Below, piece by piece: positions 32,445 to 41,343 of a stretch of DNA of 64,000 nt. The notes under the pieces are model-generated. The model was not told the origin of the DNA, ran no database searches, and saw only the letters and a list, made by a program, of their open reading frames with translations. The stretch comes from Acidobacterium capsulatum ATCC 51196. Its GTDB lineage: Bacteria > Acidobacteriota > Terriglobia > Terriglobales > Acidobacteriaceae. The number at the start of each line of letters is the position of its first letter. Position 1 is the first letter of the stretch. Location of the stretch: NCBI RefSeq assembly GCF_000022565.1, contig NC_012483.1, positions 496,001 through 560,000 on the forward strand, in the 5' to 3' direction. Position numbers and translations under genes: made by a program.

Positions 32445-35045
32445 TCAGAACTCGTAGTGCATCCCAAGCGTGACAACATTAGCATGAAAGTTCCTGGGGG
32501 CAGTCTCTCCCGCAGGAGAAATCGTCATCCCTGTCTGCAATCCCGCCAGCGCTGTCGAGTTGCAAGGAACCACCGCGGCCGGCGAGCCTGGGGTAGGATT
32601 CGTCGTGCTGCAGTATTGCGCTCCAGAAGGACCGCCTTCTCCATAGCCGTAGTACTTATACTCCGCACTCCAGACCCACCCCTTGTGTACCGTCCACGCT
32701 GCATGCACGTAGGGCGTCTGATAGGTAGAGACCAGCGATCCGGCAACATCCCGGGCATCGTTATAGAAACGGCTGCCATCCGTGGACGTAATCATGTATC
32801 CAAGCCGCGTCTGCAGGCGGCGTACAGGATGAAAACTGATGGCCGCAAAGCCGTACTGCGTTGGGGCATCCTCAAAGTCTTTCGTGGGGCCATACTCGTA
32901 ATAGGACACGCCTCTCACCGTCGCGCCCGGGCAAGCCGTTCCGCTTGCCGTGGCTGCTCCCGGAAGAGTCGGGCTCGCCGCGGCGTCATAGCAGATATTC
33001 GTTGAAGTGTAGACGTCGCTGTAGGTGTAATTGAACTCCAGTTGATAAGTATCGTTGGGAGCCACCACCGCGCCCAGACTTCCGGTGCGGCTGTACGCCA
33101 CATGGTTGATCGGGCCGGCATAGGTCACATCGCCTGCTGCCACGGCGGCCTGGTTGTTATTGGTGTTATTGTGCCGCTCCATGTCGTTGTACACACCGGT
33201 AATGGTCAGCCAGGGCCTTGGCCTGTACAACGTGTGCAAGCGGTAATGCTGAGTTTCACGAGCGTCCACGGGAGTAAACGCATTGTCCGCATACCGTACC
33301 GCGAGGCTGCCATCGACATTCCAGTCCTTGGCCGGGCGCAGGGCAACTACCACCTTGGCGCCATTCTCATGAATGGTTACCGTGCCGTTAGCGTCGCTCC
33401 CCACGGCAAGCGGGCTATCGTGCGGAATCCCTTGTGCAATCTGATGGAAGCGATAGGTATAGGTCAGTGAAATCGTCGCGCGTTGCAGACCATCCCAACT
33501 CACCGTGGCATTGTTCGTAAGCCATTTCTGCCCAAAGTAGCCATAGAGAGGCGTTCCGTTCGGACTCCCCTCGACGGTAGCATTGCTGCCTGGCGTCAAG
33601 GCTCCCGAATAGTTAATCGTTTCGTAGGGATTAGCCGGCGTCTGCTCCGTTACCCCGGCCGAAATGTCTGACATTCCCGGTTGTTGCACACCGGAGTACA
33701 CAACCTGGTCCGACAACGAAATATTCTTCGTCGCGTTCCAGACCAACCCATAGTCCACCGCCGTCACATCCCGGCGGGCATTTGCGTTTCCGGTAAAAGT
33801 CGTTGTCCGCACGCGCCCATTCAGGCCCTGGAAGTTCTCATAGTAGTTCGGCAGATGCATGTTCGCGTGCGTGTACCGCACATCGCCATTCATCTGGATG
33901 TTCCGGATACTGGAGCTCTGGAAGCGGAAGATCTCGGTCGGATAGATGATCCGCGTAGGCTGCGAACGCAGGTAGCTCGTAATCACATCGCACGCAGGGT
34001 TAATGATCGGCTTTCCTCCGGGCGTCTGCGGCGCCGAGAAAATTGTGTAGTTGGTCGGGCTCGTGTATCCACTTCCCATGCTGCCCGTGTTGCAATAATT
34101 TGCAACGCCGCCGGATCCATAAGGCGTCACGCTGTCCCAGTTGCCCAGTGCGACCGGCGTTCCATCCGCCTCCTGTGCAATGTACTGGCTCGGAGCTACC
34201 ACAAAGTAGGAGTCGCCCTTGTAATGATCCACAACCTCTTCATAGCTCAGCGTGGTGGCTGGCACCGGCTTCCAGTCAATCTCGCCGTCAAAATCATCGC
34301 TGCTGTTCCGCTGGTACTGCTCAAGCAGAGCGTCAAATGCACCCAGCGAAGGATCGAAGTACTTGCTACCCGCGCCCGGGCTCAACGACGGCCCTTCAAA
34401 GACGTTCTGGGAATACTCCACTCGGTACGAGACCCGCGACACCGGAAAAATCCGCAGGCTCACGTCCGTCATTCTCCGCACCGTGTTGTAGAGAAACGGC
34501 GATTGCGTTACCTGAGGCCATGGAATCGATCCGGTCGGAGCATTCGATGGACCGATCGGCATCGTCTGGCCGGCAGGAATATTCGGATTCGCCAGCAAAT
34601 CATAATCAAAGTACTGGCGGTCGCGGCGGAAGTTGCCGGAAAACTCATACAACTTCCCTTTGTAGAAATCCAGCCGCGCATAGTTATAAGGATCACCACC
34701 AAATCCGCTGCTGAAAGCGCTCATCGAGTCGAAAAGTGGGTGTTTGTTCGTCGAGAGCGGATGAAGTTCAAATGCCTCGCCCAGTACTCGCGGTCCCGAC
34801 TGCAGGTTCACCATCGTGGAGTACATCGCCCCGCTGCCGGTCACATCGGTCATGTGTCCGCCCAGGTCCACCTGCTCCTTTAATGCATACCCCGCAGGAG
34901 CCTTGGGCGTGGACAGGCTCGCCTGGCTGGTCTGGGCAAGCGCCGGGTAGGGCGCAAGGCTGGCGGCGGCCATGGCCGCGCAGCATGCAATGGCTTGAGC
35001 AATTCCGCCGTGAAATAGTTGCGGCCTGCCAGTTCTCTTCGTCAT
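32445..35045 (-). CDS. MtrB/PioB-like outer-membrane beta-barrel, decaheme-associated
   Basis: 866 residues with a signal peptide (cleavage near YPALAQ). The body is made of alternating aromatic and polar strands throughout (VSLRIFPVSRVSYRVEYSQN, LRPAKDWNVDGSLAVRYADN and others) and ends in GMHYEF, an outer-membrane assembly signal with terminal Phe. Position directly after a DmsE/MtrA-type decaheme gene is the classic place for MtrB/PioB porins, which sheath the decaheme protein across the outer membrane. It is longer than Shewanella MtrB and I see no CxxC near the mature amino end. Assignment as an MtrB-type sheath rests on the fold pattern and the neighbours; a profile search would settle it. 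Confidence 0.75.
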   Translation of the reverse strand: MTKRTGRPQLFHGGIAQAIACCAAMAAASLAPYPALAQTSQASLSTPKAPAGYALKEQVDLGGHMTDVTGSGAMYSTMVNLQSGPRVLGEAFELHPLSTNKHPLFDSMSAFSSGFGGDPYNYARLDFYKGKLYEFSGNFRRDRQYFDYDLLANPNIPAGQTMPIGPSNAPTGSIPWPQVTQSPFLYNTVRRMTDVSLRIFPVSRVSYRVEYSQNVFEGPSLSPGAGSKYFDPSLGAFDALLEQYQRNSSDDFDGEIDWKPVPATTLSYEEVVDHYKGDSYFVVAPSQYIAQEADGTPVALGNWDSVTPYGSGGVANYCNTGSMGSGYTSPTNYTIFSAPQTPGGKPIINPACDVITSYLRSQPTRIIYPTEIFRFQSSSIRNIQMNGDVRYTHANMHLPNYYENFQGLNGRVRTTTFTGNANARRDVTAVDYGLVWNATKNISLSDQVVYSGVQQPGMSDISAGVTEQTPANPYETINYSGALTPGSNATVEGSPNGTPLYGYFGQKWLTNNATVSWDGLQRATISLTYTYRFHQIAQGIPHDSPLAVGSDANGTVTIHENGAKVVVALRPAKDWNVDGSLAVRYADNAFTPVDARETQHYRLHTLYRPRPWLTITGVYNDMERHNNTNNNQAAVAAGDVTYAGPINHVAYSRTGSLGAVVAPNDTYQLEFNYTYSDVYTSTNICYDAAASPTLPGAATASGTACPGATVRGVSYYEYGPTKDFEDAPTQYGFAAISFHPVRRLQTRLGYMITSTDGSRFYNDARDVAGSLVSTYQTPYVHAAWTVHKGWVWSAEYKYYGYGEGGPSGAQYCSTTNPTPGSPAAVVPCNSTALAGLQTGMTISPAGETAPRNFHANVVTLGMHYEF

Positions 35046-35138
35046 AGGTCACCTCAATCAATGAGCCTCGCCACATCGCTGCTCTTGCTTTGTCTCGGGC
35101 CGCGCAAAACCATGTGGCTGGCTGCGCGGCCCGGGCCT

Positions 35139-36068
35139 CTACTTGAGGAACGCCTGGTTCAGGTTTGATCCGTGAATCATCGTGTGACAGCTCGTGCAGG
35201 GCGTCAGCTCTGCAGAGCCGGCGTTCATGCTATGGAACGTGCCGGCCGCAACCGGGCTGTGGCACTGGTTGCACAGCGTGTTGATCGACGCCATGTTCAG
35301 CATGCGAGGATTCTCAGATCCATGCGGACTGTGGCATCCCAGGCAGCCAACACCCTTCACGGCCGCGTGCTCAAACACAAACGGTCCACGCGTATCGGTA
35401 TGGCAGCGTGTGCAGATGCGATTCTGATCCGCCGTAGAGCGCAGATTGTTCGCATTGAAGGTGCCATGGGCATCGTGGCAATCGGAGCACTTCACGACGC
35501 CTTCTTCCACCGGATGATGGAACGGCATTGAGAACTGGCCCTTCACGTCGCTATGGCAGCCAAAGCAAAGCTGAGGCTGTGAGGCCATCAGCAGGTGCTG
35601 CTCGGTCTTGGCATGATGCACGCTGTGGCAACTGATGCAGCTCAGCCCGGCGCGCGCATGAGGCGAGCGTTCAAAGTTCGGGTGCGCCCCGGCATGGCAG
35701 CTCAGGCATTTGGCATTCACCTGCTGCGCAGAGGCTTTGTCAAAGCGGAAGATCTTCGTCACGTCTCCGCCCCCGGCCACGTGCGCTTCGCCCGGCCCGT
35801 GGCAGTTTTCACAGGTCAGGCCCTTGTCGCCGTGCATCATCACCATCTTGCTATGGGGGTTGTCCGCAAAGCCGTGCGCAATCTCAGCATGGCAGGTAGC
35901 GCACATCTGCGAACCCACATAGCCGGCTGGCAACGCCTGCGCCGTCGGCGTTTCGTTCTGGTTGTTCTGTGTCCCCGAGTGTCCACTGGCCGCAAAGACA
36001 GCCGGATGCTGATACATCACGAGACAGAGAAGAAAGGTGAACGTACAGAACAGCAAAATTCGTCTCAT
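35139..36068 (-). CDS. DmsE/MtrA-family decaheme cytochrome c
   Basis: 309 residues with a signal peptide (FTFLLCLVMYQHPAVFA) and exactly ten heme motifs: CATCH, CENCH, CLSCH, CISCH, CFGCH, CSDCH, CTRCH, CLGCH, CNQCH and CTSCH. The repeat style (GYVGSQMCATCH, CENCHGPGEAHV, GCLGCHSPHGSENPRML) is that of the DmsE/MtrA/PioA family of periplasmic decaheme proteins that form a heme wire inside an MtrB-type barrel. It is first in an operon with the barrel, a monoheme cytochrome and a NapC-like cytochrome. A TGTGA-N6-TCACA operator is centred 107.5 bases upstream, with TAGGAT at the spacing of a class II activated promoter. No outer-surface MtrC-like cytochrome gene is in the window. Confidence 0.92.
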   Translation of the reverse strand: MRRILLFCTFTFLLCLVMYQHPAVFAASGHSGTQNNQNETPTAQALPAGYVGSQMCATCHAEIAHGFADNPHSKMVMMHGDKGLTCENCHGPGEAHVAGGGDVTKIFRFDKASAQQVNAKCLSCHAGAHPNFERSPHARAGLSCISCHSVHHAKTEQHLLMASQPQLCFGCHSDVKGQFSMPFHHPVEEGVVKCSDCHDAHGTFNANNLRSTADQNRICTRCHTDTRGPFVFEHAAVKGVGCLGCHSPHGSENPRMLNMASINTLCNQCHSPVAAGTFHSMNAGSAELTPCTSCHTMIHGSNLNQAFLK

Positions 36069-36167
36069 GTGCTACCACCTTTGGCAATTGCTCCACGCGT
36101 CAGCACCTGTTTGAGAACTAACGGCTGCGGAACTGTTTGATCCTAGCCAGCACCACGCAAGAGAAAC

Positions 36168-36183
36168 TGTGACAGTCATCACA
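36168..36183 (-). promoter_or_regulatory. CRP-type operator upstream of the cytochrome operon (site C)
   Basis: TGTGACAGTCATCACA is an exact TGTGA-N6-TCACA site. A TAGGAT box at 36145-36140 (minus strand) lies at the right distance for a promoter activated from -42, giving a start near 36133 and a leader of about 65 bases. Confidence 0.7.
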
Positions 36184-36236
36184 GGTCATTGCAGGAAATG
36201 AGTTTGCGGGTAACTTTCGAGGTTACAAACGCGCGG

Positions 36237-36270
36237 AAAAAGCAAAGGCCAGGGCATATCTGCCCTGGCC
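36237..36270 (-). terminator. Terminator after the universal stress gene
   Basis: GGCCAGGGCA, loop, TGCCCTGGCC forms a perfect 10-bp stem, followed on the minus strand by TTTGCTTTTT. It isolates the usp gene from the cytochrome operon downstream. Confidence 0.8.
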
Positions 36271-36293
36271 AGGCAATTCTTTGCTGCCTCTCA

Positions 36294-37202
36294 TTAAAGA
36301 GCCGCTGACGCCACAATCCGCAGCGCAGACAACGATGACCCTGCGCGCTTCGGCATGAGGCTCTGCGCGATGAGGATTTCGCCGTCATAGCGGCTCAGCA
36401 AGTCTTCCAGCAGTCCCAACGTCCGCTCCGGATCAAACAGCGAAGGCCCATCCAGCACGATCAGGTCTGCATCCTCCGTCTGCGCAATCTCAGCAATCAA
36501 TGATCCGCTCATCACGTCCGCTGCAATCCACCGTGCGCCAGGCTTCAGCCCCAGCGGGCAATCCACCGCGCAGTGTCCCGTGATTCTCGTGGCATCCCGC
36601 TCTCCCCTGCCCTCGTGCAGCACCAGCAACTCCGCGTGCAGATACTTCACCAGATCATGCACCAGACGGCCGTGTTCAGGCTCACCGGTGACCGGATAAA
36701 GAACTCTCCTGGAAGCACCATTTCCCGCACGAGGCTGCCCTTGTCCCGGCCTTACGCAGCTCACCGGAATCCACTGATGGCTCAAAAGCTGCCGCGCCGT
36801 CCGTCCCAGTCGTCCCGCCGTCTCCTGCGCGTGGGAGCAATTGCCGAGGATGAGCCGTCCCGCGGCCTTCTCCTGAACCACCTCATCGACCACATCCCGC
36901 ACCGCTCCGTGCCGCACGATCGTGGTGCAGGCGAGCCCGCGCGCGCGAATATGGCGCGCCAGCACCTCCAGAGTCAGCCGCGCATCGCGATCGGCCTTCA
37001 ACGGATTGTAGTAAGTCGCCTTCACCGGCAGCTCGTCGGGAACAACCGCATGCACAAAAATCAACTCGGCATGAGCCGCCTGCGCCTGCGCAATCGCCGC
37101 GGGCGTCAGATATTCCAGATCAGTAAGTGCGGTGGCAACCACAATGCAGTCGGGCGCGGCAAAACTGCTCTGCGCAAAAAGCTCTTCAGCGCTGGTGGAC
37201 AT
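36294..37202 (-). CDS. Universal stress protein (two Usp-like domains)
   Basis: About 302 residues from ATG 37202, preceded by GAGGAG. The first domain (DCIVVATALTDLEYLTPAAIA to LSHQWIPVSCV) and second (RRVLYPVTGEPEHGRLVHDL onward) both have the Usp fold pattern, but the ATP loop is degenerate in each (GNCSHAQETAGRLGRTARQL in the first). The upstream frame to 37262 is an Arg-rich non-coding stretch. It has its own CRP-type operator 75.5 bases upstream and its own terminator downstream, so it is a single-gene unit of the same regulon as cydAB and the cytochrome operon. Confidence 0.83.
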   Translation of the reverse strand: MSTSAEELFAQSSFAAPDCIVVATALTDLEYLTPAAIAQAQAAHAELIFVHAVVPDELPVKATYYNPLKADRDARLTLEVLARHIRARGLACTTIVRHGAVRDVVDEVVQEKAAGRLILGNCSHAQETAGRLGRTARQLLSHQWIPVSCVRPGQGQPRAGNGASRRVLYPVTGEPEHGRLVHDLVKYLHAELLVLHEGRGERDATRITGHCAVDCPLGLKPGARWIAADVMSGSLIAEIAQTEDADLIVLDGPSLFDPERTLGLLEDLLSRYDGEILIAQSLMPKRAGSSLSALRIVASAAL

Positions 37203-37269
37203 ACGGTATCTCCTCCTCGAAGCATCGCGCTTCCGCCGCCCCGCGACTGTGTTCAGTCGCACCGTGACC

Positions 37270-37285
37270 TGTGACGCAAATCACA
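37270..37285 (-). promoter_or_regulatory. CRP-type operator upstream of a universal stress gene (site D)
   Basis: TGTGACGCAAATCACA is an exact TGTGA-N6-TCACA site, centred 75.5 bases from the ATG at 37202. Confidence 0.7.
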
Positions 37286-37308
37286 GCCTGCCGCCCATCG
37301 CGGCATGC

Positions 37309-37338
37309 AAAAGCCCTCGGCACATCCGCACCGAGGGC
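37309..37338 (-). terminator. Terminator after the phosphate acyltransferase gene
   Basis: GCCCTCGG and CCGAGGGC form an 8-bp stem, followed on the minus strand by TTTT. It ends the upstream gene just before site D. Confidence 0.65.
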
Positions 37339-37361
37339 CAATGATCATGCCGCATACAGGC

Positions 37362-38327
37362 TTATCTGACTCCGCCATCGCGCGCCAACAGTGCTGCGAT
37401 AGCGCATGAAACCACGCGCGAACGCGGAGGGTCCGCCCGGCTCGTCAGGATCACAGGCACCTTCGCTCCCAGCACAATTCCCGCCAGTTGCGCCCCTCCC
37501 AGATACTCCAGTTGCTTGGCCAGCATATTGCCCGACTCAAGATCCGGCACCAGCAATATGTCCGCCTTCCCGGCCACTTCCGAACGCAACTGTTTCACCT
37601 CCGCCGCCTGCGCGCTCACCGCCGTATCCAGAGCCAGCGGACCATCCAGAATGCCTCCCGTGATCTGGCCACGGTCCGCCATCTTGCACAGGGCCGCCGC
37701 ATCCAGGGTCGAGGTAATCTTCGAGCACACCGTCTCTGCCGCTGAAAGAATCGCCACGCGCGGAGCGGCCACCCCAAGCCTCCGCGCCAGATCAATAGCG
37801 TTCTGCGCGATATCCACCTTGTCGTCGAGCGTGGGATAGATATTGATCGCCGCATCGGTAATGAAAAGCGTGCGGTTATACAACGGAGCATCCATCACAA
37901 AAACGTGGCTCACGCGCCTGGTGGTGCGCAGGCCCGAGTCCCGCGCCAGCACCGCGTGCATCAGCACATCGGTGTGCAGGCTGCCTTTCATCAAAGCTCC
38001 GGCTTCTCCGCTGCGGCACAACTCCGCGCTCACCCGCGCGGCTTCGTGCTCGTTCGCGGCTTCTATTACCTTGAAGTTTCTGAGTGACAGCCGCGCCTCT
38101 TCGGCCACCTTCGCCAGCAGTTGCGCTGGCGCTACAAGAATCGGCTCAATCACTCCGGCTTCGGCTGCATCCAGTGCTCCGGCCAGTGCAAACGCGCTGC
38201 ACGGCCAACAGACCGCCGTGGGTAGCGGAGAACGCCGGGCCTCATCCTCCATCAACGCGTCCAGTACCGATGGAATGGCAGCGCCCGGCAGCAGCGCATC
38301 GTCAAAATCTGAAATCCACTGTCCCAT
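37362..38327 (-). CDS. Phosphate acetyl/butyryltransferase
   Basis: About 321 residues from ATG 38327, preceded by GAGAGG. It has the phosphotransacylase fold: VLAR-type GLRTTRRVSHVFVMDAP, ITDAAINIYPTLDDKVDIAQNA, GGILDGPLALDTAVS, ILLVPDLESGNMLAKQLEYL and IVLGAKVPVILTSRAD, all strongly conserved in phosphate acetyl/butyryltransferases. It exchanges CoA for phosphate on an acyl group; acetyl versus butyryl preference cannot be told. No acetate or butyrate kinase is next to it, although the pair is usual. A CRP-type site centred 70.5 bases upstream suggests induction with the low-oxygen set, where acyl-phosphate would yield ATP. Confidence 0.9.
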   Translation of the reverse strand: MGQWISDFDDALLPGAAIPSVLDALMEDEARRSPLPTAVCWPCSAFALAGALDAAEAGVIEPILVAPAQLLAKVAEEARLSLRNFKVIEAANEHEAARVSAELCRSGEAGALMKGSLHTDVLMHAVLARDSGLRTTRRVSHVFVMDAPLYNRTLFITDAAINIYPTLDDKVDIAQNAIDLARRLGVAAPRVAILSAAETVCSKITSTLDAAALCKMADRGQITGGILDGPLALDTAVSAQAAEVKQLRSEVAGKADILLVPDLESGNMLAKQLEYLGGAQLAGIVLGAKVPVILTSRADPPRSRVVSCAIAALLARDGGVR

Positions 38328-38389
38328 ACCTCTCGTGCTCCCTGTAGCCGATTTTGGTTGTATTCTGGCGTGGAACATATAGAACCTGC

Positions 38390-38405
38390 GGTGATGCCTG
38401 TCACA
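38390..38405 (-). promoter_or_regulatory. CRP-type operator upstream of phosphate acyltransferase (site E)
   Basis: GGTGATGCCTGTCACA differs from TGTGA-N6-TCACA by one base. It is centred 70.5 bases from the ATG at 38327 and 106.5 bases from the divergent peptidase start. Confidence 0.6.
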
Positions 38406-38503
38406 ACTTCAGCGCACGCCAGCATATGGCCCTTTCGGGTCCTTGTCTGTGCTCTTTTCCCCATGTCTTCGTCCATCACTTCAGGTCATCTTGGAGCAAG
38501 CAC

Positions 38504-41170
38504 TTGAAAATCTCTCGCATCGTTTCTCTTGTCGCCATTGCGGCCATCTCCGCGTCTGGGTTGCACGCCCAAACTGCCGCCCAGCCGGATGTCACTCGTG
38601 CCACGCTGGCCAATGGCGCTCAGGTGGTCATCATCCGCAACACTCTGGCGCCTGTCGTCACGGTAGAAGCTAACTTCAAGGTCGGTGGCAATGAAACCCC
38701 CGCCGGCTTTCCCGGCATGGCGCACGCGCAGGAGCACATGGCCTTCCGGGGATGCGCCGGCATGTCCGCCGATCAGACCGCCGCGATCTACGCCTTGCTT
38801 GGCGGCGACAATGATGCAGATACCCAGCAGAACATCACTCAGTACTTTGCCACCGTGCCCGCCGCCGATGTGGACGTAGCCCTGCAAGCTCAGGCCGCCT
38901 GCCTCAAAGGCGTCGATGATGCTCAGGCGCAATGGGACCAGGAGCGTGGCGCCATCGAGCAGGAGGTCGCGCAGGATCTCTCTTTCCCCGTCGACAAGTT
39001 CTTCTTTCGCATGAACGAGCTCATGTTCGCCGGCACCCCCTATGCGCATAGCCCCCTCGGCACCAAGCCATCGTTTGATAAAACCACCGGCGCCATGCTC
39101 AAGGACTTCTATCGGAAGTGGTACACGCCCTCGAACATGATTCTGGTGGTTGTGGGCGACGTCAATCCGCAGCAGACACTCGCAAAAATCAAGTCGCTCT
39201 TCGGCGATCTTCCCAGCCGTCCCGTGCCCTCGCATCCGGCCATTGACATCAAGCCTTTTGAATCCCAGACACTCACCATCCCGAGCAATCTGCCCTATCA
39301 GCTTGGCTTCATCGCCTATCGCATGCCTGGCACCGATTCGCCCGATTACGCAGCCGTCCAGATTCTCTCCGACGTGCTGTCGAGCCAGCGCGGCAATCTC
39401 TATGCGATGGTGCCGCAGGGCAAAGCTCTCTTCACCCAGTTCGCTCTGGCGGAGACCTACCGCAAGGCCAGCGTCGCCTTTGGCGTAGTCGGCCTGCCCG
39501 CCAGCCAGGACACGAAAGACGCCATCGCCGAAATGCGCAGCATCATCGCGGCTTACGCGAAAAACGGAGTTCCGGCCGATCTGGTCGAAGCCGCGAAGAA
39601 GAGTGAACTGGCCCAGGCTGAGTTTCAACGCAACTCCATTCCCGGTCTCGCCGACGTGTGGTCCAATGCGCTCGCCGCCGAAGGCCGCACCTCTCCTGAA
39701 GAAGACATCGACGCCATCAAGAAAGTCACGGTCGCTGACGTCAATCGTGTAGCCCGTCAATATCTGCTCAATGCCAGCACCATCACCGCCACCTTGAAGC
39801 CTTCCGCCTCTGGCGGCCCGGTCGCCAGCAAAGGCTTCGGCGGCGCGGAGAAAGTCACCGCCGCACCCACCAAGCCAGTCACACTGCCCACGTGGGCGCA
39901 AGTTCAGCTAGCTAAACTCCAGGTACCGACCAAGGCGCTTCCGGTCACTGACACCAGGCTGCCCAACGGCATCCGTCTCATTGTCCGCACTGACCGCACC
40001 AGTCCCACGGTTACCGTCGTGGGTGAAATCAAGCACAACTCCAAGCTGCAAACGCCCAAGGGCCTGGACGGCGTCTCCGATGTGTTAGACGGCCTCTACT
40101 CCTACGGCACAACCTCTCTGGATCGCATTGCCTTCCAGAAGGCGCTCGATGATATCGCCGCCAACGAGAGTGCGGGATATCAATTCTCACTGAGCGTTCT
40201 CAAGCAGTACTTCTCACGTGGCGTTCAACTGCTCGCCGACAACGAACTGAATCCCGCGCTGCCGCCGCAGGCATTCGCCATTACAAAAATGCAGACCGCC
40301 CGCTTCGTGGCCGGCAATCTGCAAAGTCCCGGCTACCGCACCGGCCGCGCGCTCAGCACGGCCCTCTTGCCAGCCGGAGACCCCGAGCTGCGTCAGACCG
40401 CTCCGCAAACCGTTGCAAAGCTCACGCTCGACGAGGTCAAGCAATACCACGCGGAAACGGTACGGCCCGATCTCACGACGATCGTCGTCATCGGCGACGT
40501 CACGCCTCAGCAGGCTCGCACCGTCATTGAGAAGTGGTTTGGCTCCTGGAAGGCCAACGGTCCCAGGCCGAAGACCACCCTTCCGCCCGTGCCGTTGAAT
40601 AAGCCTTCTGCCGCCCTGGTGCCCGATGCCCAGCGCGTGCAGGATGCCGTCATTCTCGCCGAGCAGCTCAAACTCAACCGCTTCAGCCCCGACTACTATC
40701 CGCTGCAGTTGGGCAATCACGTCCTCGGCGGCGGCTTCTATGCCACGCGGCTCTATCACGATCTGCGCCAGACCACCGGCCTCGTCTACTTCGTCGGCGT
40801 CGGCATGGACGCAACCCGCACGCGAGCCAGCTACTCCATCCAGTACGGCTGCGATCCGGGCAATGTTTCCAAGGCCCGCGCGCTCATCGTTCGCGATCTT
40901 GACCAGATGCGCACGCAAGAGGTTTCACCCTCTGAGCTGCATCAGGCCAAGTCACTGCTGCTCCGTCAGATTCCTCTCAGCGAAGCCAGCGAAACGGCGG
41001 TCGCCGAGGGGCTCCTGGGCCGCGCCGTCATCGGTTTGCCCTTGGACGAGCCATTGATCGCCGCAAAGAAATACAACGCACTCACCGCCGCCCAGGTTCG
41101 CGCGGCTTTTGCGCGTGACCTTGATCCCAACAATCTGGTGCAGGTGGTGCGCGGCCCGGCGCCCAAATAA
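38504..41170 (+). CDS. M16-family zinc metallopeptidase, secreted (two-module)
   Basis: About 888 residues. A signal peptide (ISRIVSLVAIAAISASGLHAQ) opens the protein. The inverted zinc motif HAQEH (HxxEH) lies in FPGMAHAQEHMAFRG, with the third ligand region ERGAIEQEVAQD about 75 residues later. A second, non-catalytic M16 module begins near LPVTDTRLPNGIRLIVRTD. Pitrilysin-type enzymes degrade short peptides, here in the periplasm. The TTG at 38504 is preferred as start: GGAG precedes it and the signal peptide follows at once, while the ATG/GTG further upstream adds an unrelated stretch over the divergent promoter. A strong terminator follows. Confidence 0.88.
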   Translation: MKISRIVSLVAIAAISASGLHAQTAAQPDVTRATLANGAQVVIIRNTLAPVVTVEANFKVGGNETPAGFPGMAHAQEHMAFRGCAGMSADQTAAIYALLGGDNDADTQQNITQYFATVPAADVDVALQAQAACLKGVDDAQAQWDQERGAIEQEVAQDLSFPVDKFFFRMNELMFAGTPYAHSPLGTKPSFDKTTGAMLKDFYRKWYTPSNMILVVVGDVNPQQTLAKIKSLFGDLPSRPVPSHPAIDIKPFESQTLTIPSNLPYQLGFIAYRMPGTDSPDYAAVQILSDVLSSQRGNLYAMVPQGKALFTQFALAETYRKASVAFGVVGLPASQDTKDAIAEMRSIIAAYAKNGVPADLVEAAKKSELAQAEFQRNSIPGLADVWSNALAAEGRTSPEEDIDAIKKVTVADVNRVARQYLLNASTITATLKPSASGGPVASKGFGGAEKVTAAPTKPVTLPTWAQVQLAKLQVPTKALPVTDTRLPNGIRLIVRTDRTSPTVTVVGEIKHNSKLQTPKGLDGVSDVLDGLYSYGTTSLDRIAFQKALDDIAANESAGYQFSLSVLKQYFSRGVQLLADNELNPALPPQAFAITKMQTARFVAGNLQSPGYRTGRALSTALLPAGDPELRQTAPQTVAKLTLDEVKQYHAETVRPDLTTIVVIGDVTPQQARTVIEKWFGSWKANGPRPKTTLPPVPLNKPSAALVPDAQRVQDAVILAEQLKLNRFSPDYYPLQLGNHVLGGGFYATRLYHDLRQTTGLVYFVGVGMDATRTRASYSIQYGCDPGNVSKARALIVRDLDQMRTQEVSPSELHQAKSLLLRQIPLSEASETAVAEGLLGRAVIGLPLDEPLIAAKKYNALTAAQVRAAFARDLDPNNLVQVVRGPAPK

Positions 41171-41195
41171 ACCAGAGTTGTACTCATCGATAAAC

Positions 41196-41229
41196 GCGGC
41201 CTTCCTTTTTTAGGAAGGCCGCCTTTTTT
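41196..41229 (+). terminator. Rho-independent terminator after the M16 peptidase
   Basis: GCGGCCTTCCT pairs perfectly with AGGAAGGCCGC around a T-rich loop, followed by CTTTTTT at 41223-41229. Confidence 0.9.
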
Positions 41230-41343
41230 GCAGAGTGCGCAAGCCCGGGAAAATAGCTCCCGATATCACTTGCCCAACCAGCCCTCTCTCGCTTGCGCAA
41301 TCCATCCTCAATGCATTCCGGCCCGAAAATCCACCGCACAAGG

